The position numbers and the translations under genes are program-made. DNA of 64,000 bases from Endozoicomonas ascidiicola (GTDB lineage Bacteria; Pseudomonadota; Gammaproteobacteria; Pseudomonadales; Endozoicomonadaceae): contig NZ_LUTV01000007.1 in the NCBI RefSeq assembly GCF_001646945.1, positions 93,347-157,346 on the forward strand, written 5' to 3'. How positions within the stretch are numbered: the stretch's first letter is position 1; each line of letters opens with the position of its first letter. Below, in pieces: positions 27,030-36,615 of this stretch. A model generated the notes under the pieces. The model saw only the letters and a program-made list of their open reading frames with translations, ran no database searches and was not told where the DNA came from.

Positions 27030-27839
27030 ATGAGACTGAAAAACTGTTTTGAGCAGCTTCAGGCCGGCAATCGCAAGGCGCTGATTCCCTATGTGTTGGC
27101 GGGAGATCCTCCGGGCCAGACCATCAATGTGATGCACCAACTGGTGGCAAGTGGCGCTGATATAATCGAACTGGGCTTCCCATTCTCCGATCCGGTGGCC
27201 GATGGACCCGTGATTGCGCAGGCTCATGAGCGGGCTGTATCACAAGGTGTTACATTGACTGACGTTTTTGCAATGGTTTCTGAGTTCCGTCAGACCGATA
27301 ATGTCACTCCGATCATCCTGATGGGTTATCTCAACCCCGTAGAAATTATGGGCTATGAACGTTTTGTTGAGATGGCCGCCGACGCCGGCGTTGATGGTGT
27401 GCTGATGGTGGATTTACCACCGGAAGCGGCTGGAGAGCTGCATGGGCTGCTTCAGGAACGTGGGCTGGATATGATCAAGTTGATCACACCCACTACGTCG
27501 GATGAACGTATTAAAAAGATATGCAGTGTGGCCAGTGGCTACCTCTATTATGTTTCTCTCAAGGGAGTGACCGGCGCCGCGACATTGGACACCGTTGAAG
27601 TGGCCGAGCGTGTGAATCACATTCGGCAATTCACCGATGTACCGGTTTGTGTCGGTTTTGGTATTCGTGATGGCGAATCGGCGGCGGCCATCAGCCGAAC
27701 CGCTGATGGCGTCATCGCAGGCAGTGTGCTGGTTTCGGAGCTGGCGAAGTTCGCCACTGAAGGGCAGGCTGTCGTTGAGCGTGTGGGTGAAAAAATGACT
27801 GAAATGCGCTCAGCCATGGATAGTTTACAGGATAAATGA
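27030..27839 (+). CDS. trpA: Tryptophan synthase, alpha subunit
   Basis: Cleaves indole-3-glycerol phosphate to indole and glyceraldehyde 3-phosphate; indole is channelled to TrpB. 269 residues. Catalytic Glu lies in DIIELGFPFSDPVADGP and the Asp in VDGVLMVDLPPEAA. Phosphate-binding segments are GVTGAATLD and VGFGIRDGESAA. Its TGA is directly followed by the accD ATG with no gap, so accD is probably translated by coupling. Confidence 0.98.
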   Translation: MRLKNCFEQLQAGNRKALIPYVLAGDPPGQTINVMHQLVASGADIIELGFPFSDPVADGPVIAQAHERAVSQGVTLTDVFAMVSEFRQTDNVTPIILMGYLNPVEIMGYERFVEMAADAGVDGVLMVDLPPEAAGELHGLLQERGLDMIKLITPTTSDERIKKICSVASGYLYYVSLKGVTGAATLDTVEVAERVNHIRQFTDVPVCVGFGIRDGESAAAISRTADGVIAGSVLVSELAKFATEGQAVVERVGEKMTEMRSAMDSLQDK

Positions 27840-28754
27840 ATGAGCAACTGGCTAGTCAATAAACTTATTCCGTCGCTTTCTCGCTCTGCCGCTGAGCAGA
27901 AGAGCAGTAGTGTGCCGGAAGGTCTCTGGCGCAAGTGCGTAAAGTGCGAAGCCGTGCTTTATCGTCCTGAGTTGGATCGTAACCTAGGGGTGTGTCCGAA
28001 ATGTCAGCATCATATGCGGATTTCAGCGCGCACCCGATTGAATTACTTTTTTGATAAAGAAGGACGTGAAGAGCTTTTCACTGATCTTGAACCTGTAGAT
28101 CTGTTGAAGTTTAAAGATACCAAAAAGTACAAAGATCGCCTGGCAGCAGCCCAGAAGCAAACCGGTGAAAAGGATGCCTTGATTGCCATGCGAGGCACGG
28201 TGGAAGCCTTGCCAATGGTGGCCGTGGCCTTTGAGTTTTCGTTTATGGGTGGTTCCATGGGCTCGGTGGTGGGTGAGAAGTTTGCCCGTGCGGCGGAGTT
28301 GGCTTTGGCCGAGCGCATCCCGTTAGTATGTTTTTCTGCCAGTGGCGGCGCCCGTATGCAGGAAGCGCTGTTTTCTCTGATGCAGATGGCAAAAACCAGT
28401 GCTGCGTTGGAGCGAATGAAGCAGGCCGGGATTCCTTACATCTCCATGATGACTGATCCGGTTTACGGTGGTGTGTCTGCCAGTCTGGCCATGTTGGGTG
28501 ATATCAATATGGCGGAACCTGGTGCGTTGATCGGTTTTGCCGGTCCTCGTGTTATTGAACAGACCGTTCGTGAAAAACTGCCGGAAGGTTTTCAGCGCAG
28601 TGAGTTTCTGCTGGATCACGGTGCGATTGATATGATCGTGGCGCGATCTGATATTCGTTCAACCATTGGTAGGCTGTGTCGTAAGATGCAGTATCAGCCG
28701 CAGCCGGATACCCAGTTTCCGGATGAGGTGAAGAGTGAGGCAGTGGTTGCCTGA
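27840..28754 (+). CDS. accD: Acetyl-CoA carboxylase carboxyltransferase, beta subunit
   Basis: Transfers the carboxyl group from biotin to acetyl-CoA, with AccA, to make malonyl-CoA for fatty acid synthesis. 304 residues. An N-terminal zinc ribbon has Cys33, Cys36, Cys52 and Cys55. The crotonase-fold core has [49 protein letters not shown] and [21 protein letters not shown]. It is last in the truA-trpFBA-accD run and is separated from folC by a repeat-rich gap. Confidence 0.97.
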   Translation: MSNWLVNKLIPSLSRSAAEQKSSSVPEGLWRKCVKCEAVLYRPELDRNLGVCPKCQHHMRISARTRLNYFFDKEGREELFTDLEPVDLLKFKDTKKYKDRLAAAQKQTGEKDALIAMRGTVEALPMVAVAFEFSFMGGSMGSVVGEKFARAAELALAERIPLVCFSASGGARMQEALFSLMQMAKTSAALERMKQAGIPYISMMTDPVYGGVSASLAMLGDINMAEPGALIGFAGPRVIEQTVREKLPEGFQRSEFLLDHGAIDMIVARSDIRSTIGRLCRKMQYQPQPDTQFPDEVKSEAVVA

Positions 28755-28793
28755 TAACCCATAAGGGGCGCGGCAATTAAGATTTTATCTTCA

Positions 28794-28878
28794 TCTCGTT
28801 CCTGCGCTTTTATGCCCTTTGCGTATTTCTAGGTTGTGTCAAAACTCTCAAATCACCTCGTTCCCATGTAGAACGAGG
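28794..28878. repeat. Dispersed repeat between accD and folC, related to the copy at 17.8 kb
   Basis: GCTTTTATGCCCTTTGCGTA (28806-28825) matches 17833-17852 at 19 of 20 positions. It is followed by an 8-bp inverted repeat, CCTCGTTC/GAACGAGG (28856-28863 and 28871-28878). Another CATGGGAACGAG fragment occurs at 29022-29033 just before folC. Confidence 0.7.
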
Positions 28879-28892
28879 TTGTCGCGAAACCT

Positions 28893-28978
28893 GTAGGTCG
28901 GTAATTCTGTAAGAATTGCCGACATCCCGAAGGCCTGTAGGTGCTGATTGTCGGCAACCCTTTGGGTTACCGACCTAC
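28893..28978. repeat. Nested four-arm palindromic (cruciform-like) repeat
   Basis: The outer arms GTAGGTCGGTAA (28893-28904) and TTACCGACCTAC (28967-28978) are perfectly complementary over 12 bp. Inside, TTCT-GTA-AGAA is a mini-hairpin (28905-28915), TTGCCGACA/TGTCGGCAA is a 9-bp stem (28916-28924 with 28949-28957), and CCC-TTT-GGG is another mini-hairpin (28958-28966). The arms are contiguous, so the whole could fold as a cloverleaf. No coding potential is seen. Confidence 0.85.
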
Positions 28979-29052
28979 GACATCTGCTTTAAATGGTCTT
29001 TAGCGGCAGCCTCAGAACCATGGGAACGAGATGCTTGGCTTTCATTGGAGAG

Positions 29053-30336
29053 ATGTCGTTGAAGTCTGAAAAAAAACTCGATCAATGGCTTAAGTGGCTG
29101 GAAGAAACCCGTCCTGAGCATGAAATTGATTTTGGCCTGGATCGTATTCGTCTGGTGGGCGAAAAGCTGAACCTGCTCAAGCCTGCGCCTTTTGTCATTA
29201 TGGTGGGCGGGACAAATGGCAAAGGGTCAACCTTGGCGGTGCTTGAGTCTATATTGCTGGCTGCTGGCTACAAGGTTGGTCTCTTCACATCACCGCATCT
29301 ATTGAAATTTAATGAACGCATTCGGATTAACGGGCAGCAGGTCTCTGATGAATGGCTCTGTGACGCTTTCGAAAAACTGAATGAAGGGCGGCAGACAACA
29401 TGGTTAACCTATTTTGAGTTTGCCACTTTGGCTGCCGTTGATTGCTTTCAAAGAGCAGAAGTGGACTTTGCCCTGATGGAAGTGGGTATGGGCGGGCGCC
29501 TTGATGCGACCAATGTCGTTGATCCTGATATTTCCATTATCACGACGGTGGGTTTGGATCATCAAGAGTACCTGGGCTTCAGCATTGAAGCGATTGCCAA
29601 AGAAAAAGCAGGGATAATGCGATCAGGAAAACCTGTGATTTTTGGCAGTGATCCGGTTCCAGACTCTGTGGTGGAAGCGGCATCGCGTCTAGAGAGCCAA
29701 CTGTATCGACGTTCCGTTGATTTCGATCTAAACAATAGTGATAAAAGCTGGAGTTGGTCTGGTTTGACTCGAGCGGGTGAGGCTTTGAACGCCGATGATT
29801 TACCGCTGCCAGATGTGGTGATTGATAATGCTGCCACGGCACTTCAGGCATTACAGTTTGTACCAGAAGTTATTAGCATCGAGGCAATTCGCAAAGGTTT
29901 GTCTGGCGCGGCAGTTAAAGGGCGGTTTCAGCGAGTCACAATGAAAAACGACGCTGGTAATGACATCGAGTTGATTCTGGATGTCGCTCACAATCCTCAG
30001 GCCGCAGAGAAACTGAGCCAGCGACTGCAAGAGAACCCGGTTACTGGTGTTACTCGCGCAGTCATTGCTATGTGCAAAGACAAAGATTATATGACGGTGG
30101 CAGACTGTCTCAGTGCTCATATTGATGACTGGCGCGTGTCTGAATTTGTTTCGCCAAGAACATTGAATACCGCAGAGTTTGCCGAAAAGCTAAAAGCCAG
30201 AGACTTTGCTGTCTTTGAGTTTTCGTCAATTCCTGAAGCACTGAATGATGCGTTGAATCACTCTAAGCCAGGCGACCGCATATTGGTCACCGGCTCATTT
30301 ATGACCGTATCAGCGGTGCTTGCTCTGGTGGCTTAA
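29053..30336 (+). CDS. folC: Bifunctional folylpolyglutamate/dihydrofolate synthase
   Basis: Adds glutamate to dihydropteroate and to reduced folates in the cytosol. About 427 residues from the ATG at 29053 (MSLKSEKKLDQWLKWLE), near the GGAG. Upstream in-frame codons lie within the repeat CATGGGAACGAG and are not conserved. Mur-ligase-type signatures: VMVGGTNGKGSTLAVLESIL is the P-loop; GLFTSPHLLKFNERIRINGQ; MEVGMGGRLDATNVVDPD; ITTVGLDHQEYLG; and LDVAHNPQAAEKL in the C-terminal domain. It follows accD as in Pseudomonas. Confidence 0.95.
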   Translation: MSLKSEKKLDQWLKWLEETRPEHEIDFGLDRIRLVGEKLNLLKPAPFVIMVGGTNGKGSTLAVLESILLAAGYKVGLFTSPHLLKFNERIRINGQQVSDEWLCDAFEKLNEGRQTTWLTYFEFATLAAVDCFQRAEVDFALMEVGMGGRLDATNVVDPDISIITTVGLDHQEYLGFSIEAIAKEKAGIMRSGKPVIFGSDPVPDSVVEAASRLESQLYRRSVDFDLNNSDKSWSWSGLTRAGEALNADDLPLPDVVIDNAATALQALQFVPEVISIEAIRKGLSGAAVKGRFQRVTMKNDAGNDIELILDVAHNPQAAEKLSQRLQENPVTGVTRAVIAMCKDKDYMTVADCLSAHIDDWRVSEFVSPRTLNTAEFAEKLKARDFAVFEFSSIPEALNDALNHSKPGDRILVTGSFMTVSAVLALVA

Positions 30337-30339
30337 GGG

Positions 30340-31236
30340 TCAGCCTCGGGGGTGATGTTCTTTATGTAACTCGGTCAGGCGATGGTTGGCAATATGGGTA
30401 TAAATCTGTGTTGTTGACAGATCACTGTGGCCGAGCAACAGTTGTACAACCCGAAGATCTGCCCCGTGATTTAATAGATGTGTGGCAAAGGCATGGCGAA
30501 GCACATGGGGCGACACATCGGACTTTATTCCGGCAATGGTGTTGTAGTGTTTGATGCGATGCCAGAAGGTTTGCCGCGTCATTGGTCGCCCATAACGGCC
30601 GGGAAACAGAGTTCTGCTTTCATAGTTGTTTAACAATTCACTACGAGCCTGTTTTAGGTAACTTGCCAGCCAATCGATGGCTTCCTGCCCCATGGGAACC
30701 AACCTTTCCTTACTGCCTTTTCCTGTCACGCGAATCACGCCCTGACGTAGATTGATGTTATCCAGATTCAGATTGACCAGTTCGGATATTCGCAAACCGC
30801 AGGCATAGAGCAGCTCCAGCATGGTTCGGTCCCGCAGGCCGATGGTGGTGTCTGTGTCCGGGCTGTTCAGCAGTGCATTGACATCGTCTTCTGATAAGGT
30901 TTTGGGTAGTGCTTTACCTTGGCGGGGCATTTCTATGTTAGCAGTGATATCAGTGAGTATTTGATGATTTTGCAGCATGTGGCGATAGAATGCCCGCAGG
31001 CTTGAGATCTGACGAGCCGTGGAACGAGGATGATATTTTTGCTCGAAACGCCAGCCAAGGAATGCTCGAAGGTCATCTTCTGAAGCGTCCACTAAATCAT
31101 TTTCCTGTTCTTTCAGCCAGTTGCTGAAAAGCAATATGTCTCTTTGATAAGCCTCCCGGGTGTTTTTACTCAACCCTCTTTCCAGCCAGAGATGTTGAAG
31201 GAATTCCTGAATGATGGGCGATGAAGGGGAGGGCAT
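30340..31236 (-). CDS. xerD: Site-specific tyrosine recombinase XerD
   Basis: With XerC it resolves chromosome dimers at dif. 298 residues, the usual length. SAM-like N-terminal domain (FLQHLWLERGLSKNTREAYQRD). Catalytic residues are in motif order: Arg in YACGLRISELVNL, Lys in TGKGSKERLVP, His-x-x-Arg in HVLRHAFATHLLNHG, His in LLGHSDLSTTQIYTH, and the nucleophile Tyr in the same segment. The C-terminus LTELHKEHHPRG is the XerD rather than XerC form. Convergent with folC, three bases apart. Confidence 0.95.
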   Translation of the reverse strand: MPSPSSPIIQEFLQHLWLERGLSKNTREAYQRDILLFSNWLKEQENDLVDASEDDLRAFLGWRFEQKYHPRSTARQISSLRAFYRHMLQNHQILTDITANIEMPRQGKALPKTLSEDDVNALLNSPDTDTTIGLRDRTMLELLYACGLRISELVNLNLDNINLRQGVIRVTGKGSKERLVPMGQEAIDWLASYLKQARSELLNNYESRTLFPGRYGRPMTRQTFWHRIKHYNTIAGIKSDVSPHVLRHAFATHLLNHGADLRVVQLLLGHSDLSTTQIYTHIANHRLTELHKEHHPRG

Positions 31237-31346
31237 ATGTCTGAATGGTCTCTCAAATTTCTCCAGATAGTGTATTCGGTTTGGGCGTGTAAACGAAAGG
31301 TTTAAGGGTGCTTCTTGTAATCGAATTTCTCACAGATGGTCGCTGC

Positions 31347-31937
31347 CTAAATCTTGGCAGCCGTCCATTGAGTCAGAAATTGACCCGCGTTATAAGCAAT
31401 ATTTTCCAATCGATCGCAAGTGCCCATGGTCATATAGGAAGCAATGGACTTGGTGATCATTTGAGGTGGCTCATTGTTTTGATGCAGCGTGGCTGTGAAA
31501 GTCGCGACGGAGCCTGGTCTTATGGCTTTGGAGCGCCAGTGATGAGAAATGACATCGATAAAATCCACGGTAATGCGGGCATTTTTAAGAGTCGGCTGGT
31601 GGTTAGCTGAGTCGTTAGTTTTCAGGTTGTTTGATTGTGCAGCAAACAAAACACTTCTTTCCATACTGTCGGACATTTTGCATTCAGTTTGCATGCGCTT
31701 ACTAAAGTTGCTTGCGCTGTAGCTAATGGATTCCAGTTCAATGTCTGGCGAGAGCTGGCTGGGCTTTGGTCCGAGAGCTATCGAGTGAGCCTCGCTCTCT
31801 TTATGATTATCTGAAAAGCTGCTCATTAATAAAGCTAAGGGAAAAGCAGATATTCCTTTTAGTATCACTATGTTTTCTCTTTTATTTTTATGGTTGGTTT
31901 TATTAAACGTTTCACGAACAGTATGGTTAATAAACAA
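31347..31937 (-). CDS. Unknown protein, possible secreted or membrane-anchored
   Basis: 196 residues from the ATG at 31937; a GTG at 31868 (preceded by AGAG) would give a shorter form beginning MILKGISAFPLALLMSSFSD. Either way a short hydrophobic stretch, GISAFPLALLMSSF, suggests a signal or anchor sequence. The remainder is polar, with ARITVDFIDVISHHWRSKAIRPGSVATFTATLHQNN as the most structured part. It reads as beta strands. Two cysteines are present. Not recognised as a family. It stands alone between xerD and valS on the minus strand. Confidence 0.55.
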   Translation of the reverse strand: MFINHTVRETFNKTNHKNKRENIVILKGISAFPLALLMSSFSDNHKESEAHSIALGPKPSQLSPDIELESISYSASNFSKRMQTECKMSDSMERSVLFAAQSNNLKTNDSANHQPTLKNARITVDFIDVISHHWRSKAIRPGSVATFTATLHQNNEPPQMITKSIASYMTMGTCDRLENIAYNAGQFLTQWTAAKI

Positions 31938-31955
31938 GGAAGTATTGTACTTGAA

Positions 31956-31990
31956 TCACACCTCAGATTCAGTAGAAGTCTGAGGCGTGA
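31956..31990 (-). terminator. Terminator-like hairpin downstream of valS
   Basis: TCACGCCTCAGA and TCTGAGGTGTGA form a near-perfect 12-bp stem 15 bases past the valS stop. The T-tract is weak. Confidence 0.6.
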
Positions 31991-32004
31991 CTAATCGCTG
32001 GTGT

Positions 32005-34875
32005 TTACAGAGCTTTGATAGCCTCCAGTTGCTCGGCCAGTTTGGCTTTTGCAGCTTGTGCCTCAGCCAGCTTGGCCTTCTCACTTGCCACCACTTCTGC
32101 TGGTGCTTTGCTGATAAACTTTTCGTTATTCAGTTTACCCTCAAAGCGCGCGACTTCTTTGGCATAACGATCCAGCTCCTTGCTCAGGCGGGCAATCTCT
32201 TTATCCTTGTCGATCAGGCCTGCCATTGGCACCAGTACTTCCATCGAGCCAACCAATTGTGTGGTCGACATGGGTGCTTCCTCGCCGGCTTCCAGAACGC
32301 GAATATCGTCCAGTTTGGCCAGTGATTTCAGGAAGGTCAGATTGTCTTCCAAGCGAGCGATGTCGTCTGTAGATGTATTACGCAGCAGCACATTCAAAGG
32401 CTTGCCCGGGCCAATATTTAACTCGGCACGAATATTTCGGATGCCGGAAATAAACGACTTCAGCCATTCAATGTCGCGCTCTGCAGTTTCATCAATTTTG
32501 CTGGCGTCAGAAACCGGATAGTTTTGCAGCATCAGGGTTTCGCCTTCTACGCCGGCGCTCTGTTTGATGTTCTGCCAGATCTCTTCGGTGAGGTAAGGCA
32601 TGAATGGGTGAGCCAGACGCATAATGCTTTCCAGTACTCTCACCAGTGTACGACGGGTGCCCCGTTGGCGTGCAGCCGGTGCGTTCTCATCCCACAGTAC
32701 AGGCTTGGAGAGTTCCAAGTACCAGGCGCAGTATTCATTCCAAATAAAGTCATAAAGATTCTGGGAAGCGTGATCCAGACGGAAGTCTGCCAGGTTCTTC
32801 TCGATCTGGGCTTCTATCCGCTGCAGGCGAGAGATGATCCAGCGGTCAGCCAGAGTCAGATCAATCGGCTCATCATTTAATCCGGTGTCCTGACCATCAA
32901 TGTTCATTTTTACATAGTTGGCAGCGTTCCAGATTTTGTTGCAGAAGTTCCGGTAACCTTCCAGACGATTCATATCCCAGTTGATATCACGACCGGTGGA
33001 TGCCAACGAGTACAGGGTGTAGCGAAGGGCGTCCGTACCGTGGGCAGCAATGCCTTCCGGGAACGCTGCGCGGGTGCGTTTTTCAATTTTGGCGGCCAGT
33101 TGTGGCTGCATCATATTGCCGCAGCGTTTCTCTACCAACGTTTCCAGATCGATACCGTCGATCATATCCAGTGGGTCAAGGACGTTACCCTTGGATTTGG
33201 ACATTTTGTCGCCGTTCTCGTCACGAATCAGACCGGTGACGTATACATACTTAAACGGTACCTGTGGCTTGCCCCCTTTCCCTTCTGAAGAGTCGTCTTT
33301 CATGAAGTGCATGGTCATCATGATCATCCGGGCTACCCAGAAGAAGATGATATCGAAACCGGTTACCAGAACATCTGTTGGGTGGAAGGTCTTCAGACGA
33401 TCCGTCTGTTCTGGCCAGCCCAGAGTACCGAATGTCCAGAGTGCTGAGGAGAACCAGGTATCCAGTACATCCGCATCCTGTTTCAGAACCACTGGGGATG
33501 GGATGTTATGCTTCTCGCGAACTTCTTCTTCGTTGCGACCAACATAAACATTACCAGCGTCGTCATACCAGGCGGGAATACGGTGACCCCACCAGAGCTG
33601 ACGAGAGATGCACCAGTCTTGAATATCCCGCATCCAGGAGAAGTACATGTTTTCGTATTGCTTTGGTACGAATTGAATACGGCCATCTTCGACTGCTTCA
33701 ATCGCTGGTTCCGCCAGAGGCGCTGCACGAACAAACCATTGGTCGGTCAGCAGTGGTTCGATAACGACACCGGAACGGTCGCCGTAAGGCACCATTAAGG
33801 TGTGGTCGTCTATTTTTTCCAACAGACCCAGTGCATCAAAGTCGGCAACAATCTGTTTGCGAGCCGCGAAACGTTCCATGCCGTGATAGGCTTCTGGAAT
33901 AATGGTGTCGACGGTTTGGTTCACGGTGCCGTCATGATTGAAGGCTTCGCCTTGCTGACGAATATCACCGTTCAGCGTCATGATGTTAATCATGGGCAGG
34001 TTGCAACGTTTGCCCACTTCGTTGTCGTTAAAGTCGTGGGCTGGCGTGATTTTTACGCAGCCGGTGCCTTTTTCCATATCTGCGTGTTCATCGCCCACAA
34101 TAGGAATACGACGGTTGACTAATGGCAAGATGATCTCTTTGCCAATCAGCGCTTTGTAGCGCTCATCTTCCGGATTGACGGCAACGCTGGTGTCACCCAG
34201 CATGGTTTCCGGGCGGGTAGTGGCGACCACAATGTAATCTTTGCCTTCAGCGGTTTTCTCACCGTCGGCCAGCGGATAACGCAGGTGCCACATATTGCCT
34301 TTAACTTCTTTGTTTTCTACTTCCAGGTCAGAAATGGCGGTGTGCAGTTTTGGGTCCCAGTTGACCAGACGTTTGCCGCGATAAATCAGATCGTCTTCGT
34401 ACAAACGAACGAAGACTTCCTGAACGGCAGCGTAAAAGCCTTTGTCCATGGTGAAGCGTTCGGTATCCCAATCCACAGATGCACCCAAACGACGAAGCTG
34501 GCGGGTGATGGTGTCGCCAGACTCTTCTTTCCATTCCCAGATTTTGTCGGTGAAGGCTTCGCGGCCATAGTCGTGACGGGTTTTGCCTTCTTCAGCCAGA
34601 ATTTTCCGTTCAACCACCATTTGGGTTGCGATGCCTGCGTGGTCCGTTCCTACCTGCCACAACGTGTTATGGCCTTTCATACGGTGGTAGCGGGTCAGGG
34701 CATCCATAATGGAATCCTGGAACGCATGACCCATGTGCAAGCTGCCGGTGACATTCGGAGGCGGGATCATGATGGAGTAAGGCTGACCTGCTCCGGAAGG
34801 TGAAAAATAACCTTTCTCTTCCCAGTTTTGATACAGGGTGCGTTCTATGGCTTGGGGGTTGAACGTCTTTTCCAT
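32005..34875 (-). CDS. valS: Valyl-tRNA synthetase
   Basis: Charges tRNA-Val. A class I synthetase of 956 residues. HIGH-type motif HMGH is at 47-50 (in [15 protein letters not shown]) and KMSKS at 557-561. Editing-domain signature: [18 protein letters not shown]. Tryptophan-rich anticodon-stem region: [18 protein letters not shown]. The C-terminal coiled-coil arm of ~65 residues ([24 protein letters not shown]) is complete. In Pseudomonas it lies next to holC and pepA; here an unrelated gene intervenes. Confidence 0.98.
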   Translation of the reverse strand: MEKTFNPQAIERTLYQNWEEKGYFSPSGAGQPYSIMIPPPNVTGSLHMGHAFQDSIMDALTRYHRMKGHNTLWQVGTDHAGIATQMVVERKILAEEGKTRHDYGREAFTDKIWEWKEESGDTITRQLRRLGASVDWDTERFTMDKGFYAAVQEVFVRLYEDDLIYRGKRLVNWDPKLHTAISDLEVENKEVKGNMWHLRYPLADGEKTAEGKDYIVVATTRPETMLGDTSVAVNPEDERYKALIGKEIILPLVNRRIPIVGDEHADMEKGTGCVKITPAHDFNDNEVGKRCNLPMINIMTLNGDIRQQGEAFNHDGTVNQTVDTIIPEAYHGMERFAARKQIVADFDALGLLEKIDDHTLMVPYGDRSGVVIEPLLTDQWFVRAAPLAEPAIEAVEDGRIQFVPKQYENMYFSWMRDIQDWCISRQLWWGHRIPAWYDDAGNVYVGRNEEEVREKHNIPSPVVLKQDADVLDTWFSSALWTFGTLGWPEQTDRLKTFHPTDVLVTGFDIIFFWVARMIMMTMHFMKDDSSEGKGGKPQVPFKYVYVTGLIRDENGDKMSKSKGNVLDPLDMIDGIDLETLVEKRCGNMMQPQLAAKIEKRTRAAFPEGIAAHGTDALRYTLYSLASTGRDINWDMNRLEGYRNFCNKIWNAANYVKMNIDGQDTGLNDEPIDLTLADRWIISRLQRIEAQIEKNLADFRLDHASQNLYDFIWNEYCAWYLELSKPVLWDENAPAARQRGTRRTLVRVLESIMRLAHPFMPYLTEEIWQNIKQSAGVEGETLMLQNYPVSDASKIDETAERDIEWLKSFISGIRNIRAELNIGPGKPLNVLLRNTSTDDIARLEDNLTFLKSLAKLDDIRVLEAGEEAPMSTTQLVGSMEVLVPMAGLIDKDKEIARLSKELDRYAKEVARFEGKLNNEKFISKAPAEVVASEKAKLAEAQAAKAKLAEQLEAIKAL

Positions 34876-35111
34876 AACTGCTGTCCAGTCAGTATTCGAT
34901 CATTAACCTGAGCGGTTGGCTCTGTCTTTGGAGATTGTGCCGTTGCTCATGGTTTGGATATGGGCAAACCGGGAATTATACACGGAGCTAAAGGGTTCGT
35001 AATGGGGGATTGGTGAGTAATTGGTGTGTATTCATTCAGGCAGGGAACTTTTTGCATCAGAGCTGGACAAAATATCAGGTTAAACAAACTATGTTCGAGA
35101 GTTATTGAGTT

Positions 35112-35981
35112 ATGGCTAATAGTGTATCTGACAGTTCGTCAACCTCCGGTGGTTCCTATTTCGCACAAGTAAAATCACCTCAGGGAAATGCGGTTTTTGA
35201 GGGGATGCAGGTTGAGTTGGCGGAGTCTGCTTTTAGCACGGTAAATCAGCAATTAAATGTATTTTCCCCCGTTCAAAGAAAAGAATTACTGAAGCGACTT
35301 GTTGAAGTTCATAACGACAGTAAAGATGTAAAAAACGCTAGCGCCCAGATTTTTAATGGAACTCGAGAGCCAGAGGCGTTTAGTGCCAAATATCCCAATG
35401 TAACTAGTTTTATTCAGTCAAAACTGATCAATGAGCTTGGGCTGGAGCGTAATCAGGTTGCAAAAACTGCTTTTGCAATCGGGAAGTTTGATTTTTTTCA
35501 AGCTGGTGTGAGTGAATACCCTAATGACCTGGAAATGAGCCAAGTAAGGTGCTTTGAAAAATTGTTCGCAGAGTTTGGTACCGATAGTGCTTTTTTCAAT
35601 ATTTTTTTATGTGTGAATAGTCACGATATTATCTTTCCTGGTCAACAAGAGAGCGCACGGCGTTTATTTGATATGAAGGAAGCTGCGAACTTGGAGAATA
35701 TTGAAGGGCGGCCTCAACAAGGTGCTGCGGAATGTCCGTATTTGGCTTTATTAAATTGTTCTGGGTTATGGGGAACAGAAGTTCCGATGTTAGCAAGAAA
35801 GTTAAATTTGTCGGAACCGCAGCGTGGTCAAGATCTCGAACTTCAGTGGCTGGAATTATTGAATAACCATTTTTGTCGAGGTGAGCATGCACCTATGGCG
35901 AATCTAATTGATGCGTTGCGACAATGTGGCAATGAACAGGGCGCACAAGAAGTGGAAGGCCAATACCCGCACTGGCCGTAA
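35112..35981 (+). CDS. Protein with a C-terminal Death-domain-like helical bundle
   Basis: 289 residues, with no signal peptide and no membrane helix. Residues 1-30 are Ser-rich and disordered. From ~45 to ~200 there is an all-helical region of unknown type (FSPVQRKELLKRLVEVHND). Residues ~218-283 fit the Death-fold consensus: W220 followed by VPMLARKLNLSEPQ, then LQWLELLNNHF, and LIDALRQCGNEQGAQEVEG. This is the order of conserved hydrophobic positions in animal Death domains (W..LA..L.LS / Q.L..W / L..AL...G...A..LE). It sits alone, opposite in strand to valS and convergent with holC. Death-like domains occur in some animal-associated bacteria. A role in host signalling is inferred. Confidence 0.65.
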   Translation: MANSVSDSSSTSGGSYFAQVKSPQGNAVFEGMQVELAESAFSTVNQQLNVFSPVQRKELLKRLVEVHNDSKDVKNASAQIFNGTREPEAFSAKYPNVTSFIQSKLINELGLERNQVAKTAFAIGKFDFFQAGVSEYPNDLEMSQVRCFEKLFAEFGTDSAFFNIFLCVNSHDIIFPGQQESARRLFDMKEAANLENIEGRPQQGAAECPYLALLNCSGLWGTEVPMLARKLNLSEPQRGQDLELQWLELLNNHFCRGEHAPMANLIDALRQCGNEQGAQEVEGQYPHWP

Positions 35982-36022
35982 GTGTAGTTTTTGAATTTGA
36001 AGGCCATCAGGTAACCGCCTAT

Positions 36023-36475
36023 TCAGCCGGGTAAATTATGCACTTCCGGTTCAATGCCTAGTTGTCGGTAGCTGCGGAATTTATTTCTAGAGATTGTTTT
36101 TTGCCCTGGCGATATCACTACGATTTCACACACGCGGTCAAATCGGGTGAAAAATTGCGGAACTTCTGAATTCAGATTGATTAATAGTCGATTTTGCGGA
36201 ATGGAGGGGGTGTCAAAGCCCAGTGTGATGGGAAGGTTGTTTATTGAGGTTGAATTGTCTTCAGAATCAGCGGTTCCCGTAACTATCCCGTGAGGCAGAA
36301 AGCTGTCCTCCCGCCAGGCCCATAACAATTTATCCAATGCTACACAGCTGCTTTCATCATCTGTGTGAATGTGCATTGGCAATCCACCACGCCATGCTTT
36401 TTCTACCAGTTTGCAGGCAAATTGTTCAGCGCTTTGCTGGCTGTTTTCAAGAAGATAGAAAGTGACTCGAGTCAT
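36023..36475 (-). CDS. holC: DNA polymerase III chi subunit
   Basis: Clamp-loader accessory subunit that links SSB to the polymerase through psi. 150 residues from the ATG at 36475 (MTRVTFYLLENSQQS), which matches the family start; the frame open to 36586 is spurious extension. The motifs ACKLVEKAWRGGLPMHIHTDDE, LDKLLWAWREDSFLPHGIV and FTRFDRVCEIVVISPGQK are HolC signatures. Lies downstream of pepA as in relatives. Confidence 0.92.
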   Translation of the reverse strand: MTRVTFYLLENSQQSAEQFACKLVEKAWRGGLPMHIHTDDESSCVALDKLLWAWREDSFLPHGIVTGTADSEDNSTSINNLPITLGFDTPSIPQNRLLINLNSEVPQFFTRFDRVCEIVVISPGQKTISRNKFRSYRQLGIEPEVHNLPG

Positions 36476-36576
36476 TGGCTGCAAGTGTATCTCTGAGAGT
36501 GGAGAAGTTGATGAGACAAATGTTATCAGCCAAATAAAATTTCGGATAGAGATGGGTGGAAAATAAGGTAGGAAAC

Positions 36577-36602
36577 AATCCGGCATTTGCTAATGCCGGA
36601 TT
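36577..36602. terminator. Perfect 11-bp hairpin downstream of pepA
   Basis: AATCCGGCATT and AATGCCGGATT pair perfectly across a 4-base loop, 14 bases after the pepA stop and before holC. The following bases on the minus strand are GTTTCC, a poor T-run. A partial terminator or a processing site in the pepA-holC transcript is likely. Confidence 0.6.
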
Positions 36603-36615
36603 GAAGATTTGATGA

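Noticed and set aside
34285-34803. 172-codon plus-strand open frame
   Set aside because: Antisense to conserved valS; no ribosome-binding site.
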